Assembly (NCBI GenBank): GCA_902478875.1
Contig: CABSMZ010000004.1
Span: forward strand, 1 to 30,572
Source of the DNA: an uncultured Collinsella sp.
Lineage (GTDB): Bacteria; Actinomycetota; Coriobacteriia; Coriobacteriales; Coriobacteriaceae
DNA: 30,572 bases
Direction of reading: 5' to 3'
Program-made: the position numbers and the translations under genes
Shown here: piece by piece, positions 16,301-24,088 of the stretch
Layout: every line of letters begins with the position of its first letter
How positions within the stretch are numbered: position 1 is the stretch's first letter
Notes under the pieces: generated by a model
Told to the model about the DNA's origin: nothing
Databases searched by the model: none
Seen by the model: only the letters and a program-made list of their open reading frames with translations

Positions 16301-16521
16301 ATGCCCATCAGTAGGGCGCCGGCAAACGCAAGAATACCGGTAACGGCAAATGCCAACCTACTGGGCGCCGGGGCATTGAACTCCTGAACCTCGGGATCAA
16401 AGCCGTGGTTGCGGAAGATCTGAGCGATATCCTCGGCAGCCAAGCGCTCTTCTTCGCTGCATGCCGGCGTAATGCCGGTGTTCTGCAGCAGGTGGTTAAT
16501 ATAGTTCTGGGTGTTCGCCAT
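13324..16521 (-). CDS. M28-like membrane protein with a large disordered insert
   Basis: The 1065-residue product looks like an M28-type zinc peptidase fold split by an insert. Residues 1-55 are soluble; membrane segments lie at about 56-95 (two) and 160-210 (two); VVVVAHYDSPRAELL (133-147) matches the first metal motif His-x-Asp; SGAVCNKSSVAAML (218-231) matches the usual GA-D-N-S-V-AA-L motif but with Cys 222 for the bridging Asp. Residues about 241-915 are an acidic, Pro/Ala/Glu/Gln-rich, probably disordered insert, with a helical stretch at 525-568 and a basic patch SRKRGLGGLFGRKKK (841-855). The fold resumes with DIWFVATGASDCDGAG (924-939, Ser-Asp for the usual Glu-Glu), INLESVGAG (957-965) and KTDAYAAL (1009-1016). 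Start: ATG 16521 with GGAG 5 bases upstream; the frame is open to 16671 but lacks support there. Several ligands look lost, so it may be a pseudo-enzyme. Confidence 0.8.
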   Translation of the reverse strand: MANTQNYINHLLQNTGITPACSEEERLAAEDIAQIFRNHGFDPEVQEFNAPAPSRLAFAVTGILAFAGALLMGIGGGIGLVGTLLAIAGAVLYVLERTGHPVVSRLGKTGVSQNVIAYHKASGPLASPRNRPVVVVAHYDSPRAELLAREPCASYRALIAKLLPVATVAPAAVAILRILPLPGALKVLLWIVAILASLVALANAASIISNRFVLPYTSGAVCNKSSVAAMLGVMDNVAPFQGENEFPDDVPFDTYFGEQKRRAEEMARAAAEYAAAQQQNDYGNTIEYEEPTYAEDEFGQPIASDAQTEPEQGEAFDEQIEGFEGASADETLIGAIVPEDQNQAVQAEEFNDEVPAAEPAEEPVAAEPEPKLYRNAAGNIRFGSDAIRALGMLPESCTLDYEEGEEPAFEPEPAPVVTAPAPVVAVDDESAAVTAAVAEPEAVSAIDPAAGLDILAPAAPAQDVTDESDDDYVEQPRRVSYESDTDFSAEIPAATPHADIASAFSSIGASASNFFKGALAKGKKFVDDFEEKRAAAREAAEREAIAQQQAAEAARERAAQELEQNEAMQSVPVNAAEATTSFESQQPASTDVVEATTSFEAQQHVDSTMSFDAAQFDSTITFEKQGTAIAEPLPVSDEQGDAADDDEPIDAAEIQDAAEDESVEANSDEEQYAAADQGDSAEVEQEEVPAVSETPETDESRPYSTQIFTMPTPSGSGATVANVAPTQDETVDSLMAQISSQASPRLQMNVPDPASAPSPAPSSSPLASVPDPSLPSMKQANVASRTSLFDLPDPSAQVNDPFATAQGPEPTSAPVAPPMPVASGAQPIETISAPAPAAPKSRKRGLGGLFGRKKKNEQDSMSDWLGVEDDYDAKKSGRGIGSWDNFEDDNDGWKGGATSSDGASSEDMLSAVASMGDDELLGHDIWFVATGASDCDGAGMKAFLASHRDKLRGVFFINLESVGAGRLSVVTVEGEQQLLKGDRRIMNLVSKVCKSFHVDCGALEMPYAKTDAYAALEASRRALTIAGVDGTRLACARTEDDLPHNVNPTNIATVSEVVTEVIRRS

Positions 16522-16719
16522 GTGCGCTCCACATCCATAATCCGACAAATAGGCCCAATGCATGCACATTAGAACCGTATATAGTCGAAAGTATACCCCG
16601 AGCGAGCGCAAACGACCGAATTCGGGCCATCTTAACGCCCCGAGCGGACAAGGATATAGCCTAATCTCCATATCGGACTAAAATCATGGCAGCAAACCAC
16701 CTTCTCATGCGAGGACTCT

Positions 16720-17742
16720 ATGACGGCAAGCGACGCGACCGCGACAATTAAAAAGGAAAATTCTGAGCCCAGTTTCGATAAAACGGCTCAGCGCATCCTC
16801 AATCTTTTCTTTGTGCTCAACAGCTCCCCCGAACCGCTGACGACCGAGCAGATCGTCTTGGATTCTGACCTGGGATATGGCTCGGGCAACATCGACTCTG
16901 ATAAGCGCAAGTTTCGGCGCGATCGTGACAAACTGCTCGAACGCGGCATCCTAATCAAGGAGGTTCGCCCTGCCGGCGCGCAGGAGACCGAGGAAAGCTC
17001 GTGGACAATCGACCGCGAGCACACGTTTGCAGCAGGTGGCCTCATCACCGCAGACGACGCCGACATCCTACTCAACGCCATCGACCAAACGCTTGCAAGC
17101 GGCTCTTTCACCTTTGCCGCACCGCTTGCCGATATTCGCTCCAAGATTGCCTACCTCACCGGCAGGACGACGGCGGACGAGGCGACGATCAGCCGCTCTC
17201 CCACCGTCGATGCGGTTTGGAGCGCCTTTGCCGAGCGATGCGCGCTGCGATTTTTATATCAGAACGGACGCGGTGAGCAAAAAGAGCGTACCGTCTGCGT
17301 CTACGGCATGTTCGAGCGCGAGGGCGTGGCGTACTTCTGCGGCCTCGACAATGCCACCGACGACATCAGGACATTCCGCTGCGACCGTATCGTTCGCGCT
17401 TGGCGTCCTTCGAAGGCCTACACCATCCCTGCGGACTTCAACCTCAACGACTACCTGTTCTTTGAATTCGATTTTGCCGACCGACCGCCCGTTGCAGCTA
17501 CGTTCTCATTCGCCCCTCAGACGCAGATCGATATGATCAACGGTCTCACGCGCGGGCGAGGTAAGCTCGCACACACCGATGCGGGATGGATCTGGACCGT
17601 TGACGTGCGCGACCTTGAAGCCGCCGCTTCATTTTGCATGACCCACGCCATGGACGGCATGAGGCCCATGGCCCCCAAATCGCTCAAACAGGCGTGGAAC
17701 CACCTCATCGAAAGGACGGTGCACGAGCATGCCCGTGCGTAA
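16720..17742 (+). CDS. PafB-like WYL-domain transcriptional regulator
   Basis: The 340-residue protein has an N-terminal winged-helix region (about 19-80, with LTTEQIV and DKRKFRRDRDKL), then a WYL domain at about 163-232 and a C-terminal extension. In the WYL core the motif itself is changed (VAYFCGLD at 203-210), while the arginine segment RTFRCDRI (217-224) is kept. Tandem WYL regulators of this size are the hallmark of PafBC in Actinobacteria, where they activate DNA-damage genes after sensing nucleic acid. GAGG lies 5 bases before ATG 16720. It overlaps the next gene by 14 bases. The 198-bp gap to the divergent M28-like gene should hold both promoters; a TATACT on the minus strand (16596-16591) is a weak candidate. 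No pup or proteasome genes are nearby. Confidence 0.88.
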   Translation: MTASDATATIKKENSEPSFDKTAQRILNLFFVLNSSPEPLTTEQIVLDSDLGYGSGNIDSDKRKFRRDRDKLLERGILIKEVRPAGAQETEESSWTIDREHTFAAGGLITADDADILLNAIDQTLASGSFTFAAPLADIRSKIAYLTGRTTADEATISRSPTVDAVWSAFAERCALRFLYQNGRGEQKERTVCVYGMFEREGVAYFCGLDNATDDIRTFRCDRIVRAWRPSKAYTIPADFNLNDYLFFEFDFADRPPVAATFSFAPQTQIDMINGLTRGRGKLAHTDAGWIWTVDVRDLEAAASFCMTHAMDGMRPMAPKSLKQAWNHLIERTVHEHARA

Positions 17743-18646
17743 ACTCACCAGCGAGCAGAGGCTCTCGCGCGCCATCGACATCATGGAGGCCCTCTACGCC
17801 GCCGGCGAGAACGGCATGACTCGAAACGAGATTTGCAGTCGCTTTGACATCACGGGGGCGTCGCTCGACGAGATTCTCGAGATCGTCTCGACGCTCGCGG
17901 ACCGAGAATCGGGCGCGCGCATCATCTGCGAATGCCACGGCGAGCGTGTGGTCCTCACCGGTGACGCCGGTCGTGTGCTACCGCTGCGCCTGAGTGCCGC
18001 CGAGGGCGCCGTGCTCAACCACGAGCTTGAATCGTTGGGGATCGAGCCGCAGACGGCGGCTCGGATTCGATTTGCTCTTCTACCCGAAGAACTCGGCTAT
18101 AACCAGCGCGTCTTTGACACCGTCAACCACGGGTCGCACTGGCAGCAGCTGAGCTGCGCCATTCAGGACGGCGTTCGCTGCCGTATCTCGTATCGCTCGA
18201 TGGACGATGCACGGCCACGCGAGCGTCTGGTCGACCCCTTGCGCATTACGGCAAACGGCGACCAAACATACCTGATTGCCTGGGACATCGCAGTCGATGA
18301 GCAGCGCACCTATCGCATGGATAAAATCGAGGGACTCGCCTTAACGGAAGACTCCGTCGTGCCTCACGCACCGGACGTCGCATCCCTCCACGATTCCCTT
18401 GCCCGGACGCAGCGCAGCGCAAAGCTCTTGATGCCATTCGATATGGCGGAGCATCTGGACTGGGCCGGCATCACCCTAATCAAGCGCAGCGGGACAGACA
18501 TGGCAACGGTAACCGTACATTACGGCTCCGAGCGTTGGCTGCTGAGCCAGATAATCGCAGCGGGCGGAGCCATCCGCATCTTGGATGACCCCGCCCTGTC
18601 AAAGCGTCTGTGCGATATGGCAAAAACCCTCGTCTGTCCGCTTTAG
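17729..18646 (+). CDS. PafC-like WYL-domain transcriptional regulator
   Basis: The 305-residue partner of the preceding gene has an N-terminal winged-helix region (about 8-75, MTRNEICSRFDITGASLDEI), a linker with LSAAEGAVLNHEL, a WYL domain around 150-205 and a C-terminal region. The WYL core reads QTYLIAWDIAVDEQRTYRMDKI, so Tyr and Leu of the motif and the ligand-binding Arg segment are present. The start overlaps the PafB-like gene by 14 bases, which suggests coupled translation and a heterodimer, as known for PafBC. The stop overlaps the stop of the convergent dinG gene by four bases, with no terminator between them. Confidence 0.88.
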   Translation: MPVRKLTSEQRLSRAIDIMEALYAAGENGMTRNEICSRFDITGASLDEILEIVSTLADRESGARIICECHGERVVLTGDAGRVLPLRLSAAEGAVLNHELESLGIEPQTAARIRFALLPEELGYNQRVFDTVNHGSHWQQLSCAIQDGVRCRISYRSMDDARPRERLVDPLRITANGDQTYLIAWDIAVDEQRTYRMDKIEGLALTEDSVVPHAPDVASLHDSLARTQRSAKLLMPFDMAEHLDWAGITLIKRSGTDMATVTVHYGSERWLLSQIIAAGGAIRILDDPALSKRLCDMAKTLVCPL

Positions 18647-21537
18647 CGCCGCCGCTCGTGGCGTGCACGCCACAGCTGTAGATAGTGCCCAATCTGCGCC
18701 GATTCGATGCGCTGGTAGGAGCTCGTGGGCAGCGACGTTAAGAACTTCTTGCCATAGCCCTTCGTCACCAGGCGAGGATCCGCCAAGATCAGCACACCGC
18801 TATCGGTCGACGAGCGAATCAAACGCCCCGCGGCCTGCTTAACCTCGAGCACCGCCTCGGGCAGCGAATAGCGCGCCCATGCGCGGTCTTCGCGCAGGTT
18901 GCGCTCGCACGAGAGCGGGTCCGTGGGGCTTGAGAACGGCAACTTGGGAATGATGACGCAGCGCAGCGTCTCGCCGCTGGCATCAAACCCCTCCCAGAAG
19001 GCCTTGAGCGCAAAAAGCGACGAGGTCGGTTCGTTGATAAACCGGTCGCGCAGGCGACGAGGAGATGAGTTGCGCTGCTGGCAGTTGAGCTCCAGACCCG
19101 CACGGGCCATCTTGGGCTCAACGCGGGCGTATAGGTCCTCCATGTCGCGCCGATTGGTGAACAACGTGAGCACCGATCCGCCCATGGCAAGATGGGCGTC
19201 GACCAGTACGCGCTCGAGCGCCGTAAGATAGCTCTCACGATCGCGCGGATCGGGGATATCGCCCGCAACGACTACAGCCATGTTCGAATCGAAGTCGTAG
19301 CTCGAATCCAAGTGCAGCGATGACGACGTTGAAGCACCGATGCGATCAAGGCCGACCGCATGGTTAAAGTGCTCAAAGCTTTTGGACACCGTCATGGTCG
19401 CCGAGGCAAAGATAGCCGTGTGAACCTCGGGTAGCCACTCGGTTGCCAAAGCCTCGCCAATGTCGATGCGCTCTGCGGTCATCGACTCTCCGCCGGCACG
19501 AAGTCTGCGATTGACCTGCAGCGAATACACGTAGTGCTCATCGGCGCCATCAATGATGAGTTTGAGGTTCTCGGCCAGCTCGTGCAGGCGGCGCGAGATA
19601 TCACCCAGGTCGACAACAACCTCGGGCTTGTCGGCGGCGACGGCTTGCACCAGCGCGTCGACGCTCTTGTCAGCTTGTTCCAATGCGTCGATGCCAGTGT
19701 AGGCCGACTGTAAGAAATCATGCCAGTCGTCTGATTCGCGCAGCTCGGGGCCAATCCATAGATTGGCATTGTCATAACCCCCACGCGCACGGCGGCCGAG
19801 CTCGCGAACGCCATCGAACACGTCGGCGATTGCCATGCTCGCGCGGGCAACCGTCGACGTCGCCTTGGCAGTAAGGCCCAGATAGAGCGTAGAGCCCTCG
19901 GAGGTTGCCAAATCACGGGAAACCTGGCTTAGTGCGCCGGTGCTCGAGCCACCCAGGCGCTCGAACAGGACGCGTGATTCGTCCGCCGACACCACGCGCG
20001 CCCACTGACGGCGCGCCTCGCGCTCGATGGAATGGGCCTCGTCGATTACCCAATGACGAATCGGAGGCAAAATCCTGCCCTCGGCCGCGACGTTACGGAA
20101 CAGCAGGGAATGGTTGGTGACCACCACATCGGCATGCGCCGCACGACGGCGAGCACCGTGGACCAAACATTTATCAGGGAAAAACGGGCAGAGGCGGCGA
20201 GCACACTCGCGCGAGGCCGTCGTAAAGTCGGGACGGTTGACGCTGCGCCACCGAATGCCGAGCGAGTCGAGGTCGCCATCGGCTGATTGGCAGACGTACG
20301 CCATAATGACCGCGACCGCCGTGAGCGTGTCCGCCGGATCGCGCTTGGTGGTGATCTCGACCTGGCCGCGGCTCATGCGCTCGAGCTTGCGCAGGCACGG
20401 ATAGTGGTCATACCCCTTGAGAGCGCAAAATGACAGACCACCGTTCAGTTGCTCGGCAAGTTTTGGCAGCTCATGGTACATGAGCTGGTCGGCAAGATTG
20501 TTCGATTTGGTCGCAATACCAACCGTGATGTTGTTACGGCGTGCTGCCTCGGCAAAAGGCACCAGGTAAGCCATCGATTTGCCGACGCCCGTCCCCGCCT
20601 CAATCACGCGATGCGTTCCCGTAACGAGCGCGTCACGGACCTCGCGCGCCATCGCGATCTGCTCATCGCGCGGCTCGTAGGTGGGATACATGCGATTGAC
20701 CAGGCCGCCCGGGGCATAGTCCGCCTCGATTTCCTCGCGGCTCGGCATCTTAAGGACCGGTAGCTCGTCCGCATCAACGCGATCATCGGCCCGATCGGCC
20801 TTGAGAACGTCGGCGCGGGCGGCGCTGAGAGAGAAGATGGAACCGGGGTTCTGTCCCGCCAAGAAGGAGAAGATGGGACGATAGGACCAGGGTACGTCGG
20901 GGTACATGTCGGCCAGGCGCGCCATGAGGCCCTGGGGCAAGTCGGTGAGCGCCACGAGCAACACGCGCCATACGCCACACAGGGCGTCGACGTCGGCGTT
21001 GGCGCGATGCGACACCGAGTCGCAGCCAAACAGGTCGGCCATGAAAGACAGCTTATGCGAGGCCAGGCGCGGAAGCGCGATGCGCGACAGTGCCAACGAA
21101 TCGATCCAGATGTCACTGACGTTGACGCCGCCCTTGACCGACTCGATAAACGAGCGGTCGAAGGTGGCGTTATGTGCGATCACCGGGCAGCCGCCGACAA
21201 AATCGGCGAGAGCGGCGACAGCCTCAACGGCCGACGGGGCATCTGCCACATCGGCGTTTGTAATGCTCGTGAGCTCGGTAATCTCGGCGGGAATCAGCTG
21301 CTTGGGATGCACGAAGGTATCGAAGCGATCGACAACCTCGCGGCCCGAAAGGCGAGCCGCCGATATCTCGATAAGCTCGTTGTCCTGCACCGAAAGACCC
21401 GTGGTCTCGGTATCGAGGACGATAACATCTTCCTCGATGAGACCAAACGCTTGGGTTTTGGCGCGCTCGGCAAGCGTGGCATAGGAATCGATGACAAACT
21501 GCGGCGTTCCCGACGAAACAGCGTCCTCGATTAGCAT
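18643..21537 (-). CDS. dinG: DinG-family helicase fused to a DEDDh exonuclease
   Basis: The 964-residue protein combines an N-terminal 3'-5' exonuclease with an XPD-like superfamily 2 helicase; such enzymes unwind damaged or blocked DNA. Exonuclease motifs: VLDTETTGL (Asp 42, Glu 44), AHNATFDRSF (Asp 127) and SHRANADVDA (His 177, Asp 182), so the active site looks complete. Helicase motifs: Walker A AGTGVGKS (314-321), DEAH (499-502), and the C-terminal GSVLTLFTNRRDMEDLY and RLIRSSTDSG stretches. Cysteines at 381, 445, 450 and 457 (CARRLCPFFPDKC) could hold the iron-sulphur cluster of this family. The ATG overlaps the end of ddl by seven bases (ATGCTAA), so it is probably translated from the ddl message. 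It converges on the WYL regulators with a four-base overlap. Confidence 0.93.
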   Translation of the reverse strand: MLIEDAVSSGTPQFVIDSYATLAERAKTQAFGLIEEDVIVLDTETTGLSVQDNELIEISAARLSGREVVDRFDTFVHPKQLIPAEITELTSITNADVADAPSAVEAVAALADFVGGCPVIAHNATFDRSFIESVKGGVNVSDIWIDSLALSRIALPRLASHKLSFMADLFGCDSVSHRANADVDALCGVWRVLLVALTDLPQGLMARLADMYPDVPWSYRPIFSFLAGQNPGSIFSLSAARADVLKADRADDRVDADELPVLKMPSREEIEADYAPGGLVNRMYPTYEPRDEQIAMAREVRDALVTGTHRVIEAGTGVGKSMAYLVPFAEAARRNNITVGIATKSNNLADQLMYHELPKLAEQLNGGLSFCALKGYDHYPCLRKLERMSRGQVEITTKRDPADTLTAVAVIMAYVCQSADGDLDSLGIRWRSVNRPDFTTASRECARRLCPFFPDKCLVHGARRRAAHADVVVTNHSLLFRNVAAEGRILPPIRHWVIDEAHSIEREARRQWARVVSADESRVLFERLGGSSTGALSQVSRDLATSEGSTLYLGLTAKATSTVARASMAIADVFDGVRELGRRARGGYDNANLWIGPELRESDDWHDFLQSAYTGIDALEQADKSVDALVQAVAADKPEVVVDLGDISRRLHELAENLKLIIDGADEHYVYSLQVNRRLRAGGESMTAERIDIGEALATEWLPEVHTAIFASATMTVSKSFEHFNHAVGLDRIGASTSSSLHLDSSYDFDSNMAVVVAGDIPDPRDRESYLTALERVLVDAHLAMGGSVLTLFTNRRDMEDLYARVEPKMARAGLELNCQQRNSSPRRLRDRFINEPTSSLFALKAFWEGFDASGETLRCVIIPKLPFSSPTDPLSCERNLREDRAWARYSLPEAVLEVKQAAGRLIRSSTDSGVLILADPRLVTKGYGKKFLTSLPTSSYQRIESAQIGHYLQLWRARHERRR

Positions 21538-22496
21538 GCAACGCCCGCTCGACGAAGTCCCATGCGAATCAGGCTGTCACAGACCTGCGGGAACGTCATG
21601 TCATCGGTGTGGCGAATCTCATCCGGATACAGCGACGTATCGGTCATGCCGGGAATCGTGTTGGTCTCGAGGATAACGGGGCCGTCCTCGCTCACGATAA
21701 AATCGCTGCGCGAGATACCCAGGCAGCCGAGTGCCTTATGGGCAGCACAGGCAAGCTCCTGGGCACGAGCGTAGTTCTCGGGCGAAATCTGCGCCGGAAT
21801 GCGATGGATGTCCGTAGGGTCGACATACTTCACGTCCAGATCGTAGAACTCGCAGTCCTCGGGCTTACGGATCTCGACAATCGGCAGGGCGCGCACGTCA
21901 TCCTCGCCGTATACGCCGACGGTGATCTCGGTACCCTCGATACACTTCTCGACCAGCACTTTGTCGCCAAACTCAAACGCCTTGGCGATAGCCGCAGGCA
22001 GCTCGGAGGGCTCGTGGACCAGGGAAATGCCATAGCTGGAACCGTTGACGGCCGGTTTCACAAAGCAACGCTCGCCACAGACCTCGACAACGTGATCGAT
22101 ATCGACTTCATCGCCCACTTCGAGCGCAAGGCCGGGGGCAATGGGAATGCCCGCCTTGGCGTACAGGAGCTTCGAGACCTCCTTGTCGGCACCGCAGGCG
22201 CTGGCAAGTACGCCCGAGGCCGTGTAGGGGATACCCAGGGTCTCCATGGCACCCTGCATGGCGCCATCCTCACCGCCGGCGCCGTGCATGGCGATAAATG
22301 CCACATCGAATCCGCCGGTCGCCATGGTTACCATAAAGTCATCAGCGGCCGTGTCAAGCAGCTCCACCGAGGTGTAGCCGGCTTCCTTCAGTGCCACCAC
22401 AACGTTCTTTCCCGAATCGAGCGAGATCTCGCGCTCGGCGGAATGACCGCCCGCCAAGACCGCTACGTGCATGTTCTCTAGGCTTTTACCCGGCAT
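21531..22496 (-). CDS. ddl: D-alanine--D-alanine ligase
   Basis: This ATP-grasp enzyme joins two D-alanines for peptidoglycan precursors. The 321-residue sequence starts HVAVLAGGHSAEREISLDSG, carries MHGAGGEDGAMQG (substrate site), CFVKPAVNGSSYGI (ATP-binding loop), VEKCIEGTEITVGVYG, and ends with the magnesium-binding ILETNTIPGMTDTSLYP. Length is slightly short but normal for Ddl. The ATG at 22496 has a strong GGAGG-type site; a second ATG at 22472 (MHVAVLAGG) would fit the usual N-terminus but lacks a binding site. It is the first gene of a ddl-dinG unit, divergent from rlmN. Confidence 0.95.
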   Translation of the reverse strand: MPGKSLENMHVAVLAGGHSAEREISLDSGKNVVVALKEAGYTSVELLDTAADDFMVTMATGGFDVAFIAMHGAGGEDGAMQGAMETLGIPYTASGVLASACGADKEVSKLLYAKAGIPIAPGLALEVGDEVDIDHVVEVCGERCFVKPAVNGSSYGISLVHEPSELPAAIAKAFEFGDKVLVEKCIEGTEITVGVYGEDDVRALPIVEIRKPEDCEFYDLDVKYVDPTDIHRIPAQISPENYARAQELACAAHKALGCLGISRSDFIVSEDGPVILETNTIPGMTDTSLYPDEIRHTDDMTFPQVCDSLIRMGLRRAGVAC

Positions 22497-22512
22497 GGGC
22501 AGACTCCTCCTC

Positions 22513-22542
22513 TATAATTTCTGCAGCTGATACCATATTGTA
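22513..22542. promoter_or_regulatory. Divergent promoter region between ddl and rlmN
   Basis: The plus strand holds TATAAT (22513-22518) about 63 bases before rlmN. The minus strand holds TACAAT (22542-22537) with a possible TTGGGG 18 bases further upstream, which would drive ddl. The plus -35 is not clear. Confidence 0.4.
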
Positions 22543-22581
22543 GCGATACCCTCTACGTTTCCCCAAAATCGAAAGGCTTCC

Positions 22582-23634
22582 ATGAATCCCAGGACTAAAT
22601 CTCAGGACATTCGCGACTTGAGCCAAAACGATATTCGCGAGCTCGTGGCCGAACTTGGCCAGCCCGCCTTCCGCGCGAAGCAGCTCATCGAATGGGTCTT
22701 TGAGAAGAACGTTTGTTCGTTTGACGATATGACCAACCTTCCCAAGGCTTTCCGCGAGCAGCTTAAAGAGGCTTTTGCCTTTGATACGCCGACTGAACTC
22801 ACCAAGCAGGTTTCCAAAGATGGCTCGCGCAAGTATCTGCTCGAGTACCACGATGGCATTTCCGTCGAGACTGTCGGCATGCCCCGTCGTAACAAGCTTT
22901 CCGTCTGCGTTTCCACCCAGGCAGGCTGCGGCATGGGCTGCGCCTTTTGCGCCACCGGTCTCAACGGCCTCAAGCGCTCTCTGACCGCTCAAGAGATCGT
23001 CGACCAGGTGCTTCATGTATCCAACGACTTTGGCGAGCGTGCCACAAGTGTTGTCTTCATGGGCCAGGGCGAGCCGTTTGCCAACTGCGACGAGGTTCTC
23101 AAGGCACTGCGTATCCTCAACGACCCCGATGGCATCAGTATCGGCGCTCGTCACCTCACCGTCTCTACCAGCGGCGTTATTCCCGGTATTCGCAAATTTG
23201 CCGATATCCCCGAGCAGTTCACTCTTGCCGTTTCCCTGCATTCCGCCATCCAGTCGACGCGCAATAAGCTCATGCCCGGTGTTAAGAAGTACACGCTGCT
23301 TCGCCTTCACGAAGCGCTTCAGCTCTACACCGAGAAGACTGGCCGCCGCCCGACCTATGAGTATGCCATGATCGAAGGCGTCAACGACACGAATCCCGAG
23401 ATGCAGGCACTCTGCGACTTCTGCGAGGGAACGCTGTGCCACGTTAACCTGATTCAACTTAACGACATCGAGGGCAGCCCGCTCAAGCCGTCGCCGATTC
23501 ATAAGGTTGAGGATCTTCAGCGTCGTCTTGAGTCCCGTGGCATCGAGACCACGATTCGTAACTCCCGTGGTAACGATATTGACGCCGCTTGCGGACAGCT
23601 GAAACAGCGCTTCAAAGTTCAGAAGAACGCATAG
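22582..23634 (+). CDS. rlmN: 23S rRNA A2503 / tRNA A37 methyltransferase RlmN
   Basis: This radical-SAM enzyme makes 2-methyladenosine in 23S rRNA and in some tRNAs. The 350-residue sequence has the iron-sulphur motif CGMGCAFC (Cys 116, 120, 123). Both further cysteines of the mechanism are present: Cys 109 in SVCVSTQ, and Cys 337 in NDIDAACGQL, the one that carries the methyl group. FMGQGEPFANCDEV and LTVSTSGVIPGI are typical internal motifs. ATG 22582 is preceded by GAAAGG at 5 bases. It appears to be a single-gene unit, followed by a parS-like site and a strong terminator. Confidence 0.97.
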   Translation: MNPRTKSQDIRDLSQNDIRELVAELGQPAFRAKQLIEWVFEKNVCSFDDMTNLPKAFREQLKEAFAFDTPTELTKQVSKDGSRKYLLEYHDGISVETVGMPRRNKLSVCVSTQAGCGMGCAFCATGLNGLKRSLTAQEIVDQVLHVSNDFGERATSVVFMGQGEPFANCDEVLKALRILNDPDGISIGARHLTVSTSGVIPGIRKFADIPEQFTLAVSLHSAIQSTRNKLMPGVKKYTLLRLHEALQLYTEKTGRRPTYEYAMIEGVNDTNPEMQALCDFCEGTLCHVNLIQLNDIEGSPLKPSPIHKVEDLQRRLESRGIETTIRNSRGNDIDAACGQLKQRFKVQKNA

Positions 23635-23652
23635 GGGAGTCGCACTCCAAAA

Positions 23653-23668
23653 CGTTTCATGTGAAACA
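23653..23668. other. Degenerate parS site behind rlmN
   Basis: CGTTTCATGTGAAACA matches the parS consensus TGTTTCACGTGAAACA at 14 of 16 positions. It lies 19 bases after the rlmN stop and 2.15 kb from the three perfect sites at 25816-25909. Confidence 0.7.
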
Positions 23669-23673
23669 TCGAA

Positions 23674-23713
23674 CGGCCCCGGTTGCAGGATATGCAACCG
23701 GGGCCGTTTCATT
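23674..23713 (+). terminator. Terminator of rlmN
   Basis: A perfect 14-bp stem (23674-23687 with 23693-23706) with a 5-base loop is followed by TTTCATTT. Confidence 0.85.
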
Positions 23714-23768
23714 TATTGACCTCAATTTTGAATCAGTTGCTTCCTGTCCCATTTTTTACGGCCAAAAT

Positions 23769-23806
23769 AAGGGGCCCTTGTCTCATGAATCAGACAAGGG
23801 CCCCTT
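23769..23806 (-). terminator. Terminator of the parA-parB unit
   Basis: A 15-bp stem AAGGGGCCCTTGTCT/AGACAAGGGCCCCTT with an 8-base loop lies 28 bases after the stop of the last gene in the unit. On the minus strand it runs into ATTTTGG. Confidence 0.75.
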
Positions 23807-23833
23807 AGAATATGCTGAGTAATTGTTAGATAC

Positions 23834-24088
23834 CTAATAGCCTACATTTTCCCATTGGTTGCTAACCCAACCTTGATTAATCTTGGGATTCTTCGTTACC
23901 TGAGCAGTACGCATGGCAACATCTTCTGTCATAACATCCATTTTCTTCTTGGATGTATCAACGATATCTTGCGCGCCACGAAGCAAACGACCTCGAAGCT
24001 CATCGTCTGTCGCGATCTTATAGCCAGCAAAGGCACCAGCCGCGACAGTCGTCACCAATGCAATCGCAGTAAAAACCTTATTCCTCAT
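23834..24088 (-). CDS. Small membrane-anchored protein overlapping parB
   Basis: The 84-residue product starts MRNKVFTAIALVTTVAAGAF, a basic tip plus one membrane helix (about 4-26), followed by a charged helical region (DDELRGRLLRGAQDIVDTSKK) and an Asn/Gln/Trp-containing tail. This arrangement resembles YtxH-type proteins, but I cannot assign it firmly. The ATG at 24088 has AAGGAGG 5 bases upstream, inside the end of parB. The gene overlaps parB by 11 bases, so it is the third gene of the par operon. A TTG start at 24106 is possible but has no binding site. Confidence 0.75.
   Translation of the reverse strand: MRNKVFTAIALVTTVAAGAFAGYKIATDDELRGRLLRGAQDIVDTSKKKMDVMTEDVAMRTAQVTKNPKINQGWVSNQWENVGY

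Noticed and set aside
14299..16314. A 671-codon plus-strand open frame
   Set aside because: It lies wholly antisense to the low-complexity insert and membrane part of the M28-like gene; the product is Arg/Gly/Leu-rich with no domain pattern, typical of a GC-rich shadow frame.
16522..16671. N-terminal extension of the M28-like protein
   Set aside because: The frame stays open to 16671, but the ATG at 16521 has a good GGAG site and the extra 50 residues look like non-coding composition.
22486..23712. A 408-codon minus-strand open frame
   Set aside because: It is antisense to rlmN, which is certain from its radical-SAM motifs; no supported start is visible.
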